Positions 63,866 through 64,000 of a DNA stretch of 64,000 nucleotides are shown piece by piece. Under the pieces are notes generated by a model, which made no database searches, was not told the origin of the DNA, and saw only the letters and a list, made by a program, of their open reading frames with translations. A program made the translations under genes and the position numbers. Position 1 is the stretch's first letter, and every line of letters starts with the position of its first letter. This DNA is from Carnobacterium_B sp045617425 (GTDB lineage Bacteria > Bacillota > Bacilli > Lactobacillales > Carnobacteriaceae): NCBI RefSeq assembly GCF_045617425.1, contig NZ_JAZLIO010000009.1, positions 496,001 through 560,000 on the forward strand, read 5' to 3'.

Positions 63866-64000
63866 TTATCTCTCTCCTTTTAAATTAGTAATGAATAAGT
63901 TCATCTTAAAATTTTCAGCATACAATTTCAAATTATATGCTTGTATCGTTTCAGTTATGTTTAATAAACTAACATATAATAAATCAGCTGAATCTCCAAT

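Overview
The window looks like a chromosomal segment of a low-GC Gram-positive bacterium of the order Lactobacillales, most like Carnobacterium or a near relative. That placement is inferred from AT-rich sequence, AGGAGG-type ribosome sites, many PTS genes, CcpA-type cre sites, an Spx paralogue, LPXTG/sortase genes and gene content; no rRNA marker is present. I saw no insertion sequence, prophage, CRISPR array, tRNA or rRNA gene.

Layout. 1-8.7 kb: the 5' part of an oppA lipoprotein gene, a decayed flavodoxin-type oxidoreductase, manganese catalase, a HelD-type RNA polymerase remodelling ATPase, a small FMN-binding stress protein, a PPK2 polyphosphate kinase, an NAD(P)-binding reductase and an Spx-like regulator. 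8.9-14.3 kb: a three-gene acyltransferase/DUF6320/esterase operon and several small genes (YndM-like, RibT-like, isochorismatase-fold, YflT-like). 14.4-21.9 kb: a second oppA, degV, a FetAB-like exporter, a PepSY lipoprotein, then an operon of a DAACS symporter and an ATP-grasp ligase. This operon is preceded by a 34-codon cysteine-rich leader ORF and an intrinsic terminator, arranged like a transcription attenuator; it is the most unusual element here.

22.3-27.8 kb: a PfkB sugar kinase and an alpha-glucoside PTS operon (glvC-glvA-rpiR-membrane protein) with a cre site and an upstream palindrome. 27.9-28.5 kb is a genomic scar with two decayed transporter genes. 28.5-33.5 kb: 5'-nucleotidase, MFS exporter, class I aldolase, sortase A. 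33.7-37.6 kb: a 1315-residue LPXTG surface protein with six Ca-binding-type repeats. 38-47.3 kb: metallophosphatase, a membrane-anchored SDR, mannitol PTS genes mtlA-mtlR-mtlF without mtlD, and 6-phosphogluconate dehydrogenase divergent from an RpiR regulator.

47.5-53.5 kb: a stress-type cluster (YflT/DUF2382 protein, SDR, FAD oxidoreductase), thioredoxin-like and GNAT proteins, a family 2 glycosyltransferase with altered motifs, and a YkvA protein. 53.6-60.7 kb: a purine-salvage-looking block, a PotABCD-type ABC transporter with adenine deaminase and a second amidohydrolase, under a promoter dense in inverted repeats. 60.8-64 kb: VIT1-type transporter, a small membrane protein, a uridine-kinase-like ATPase and a stress-type SDR.

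Several start codons were chosen from the position of the ribosome-binding site instead of the longest open frame; this is stated in the entries. Product calls rest on recognised motifs without any database search.
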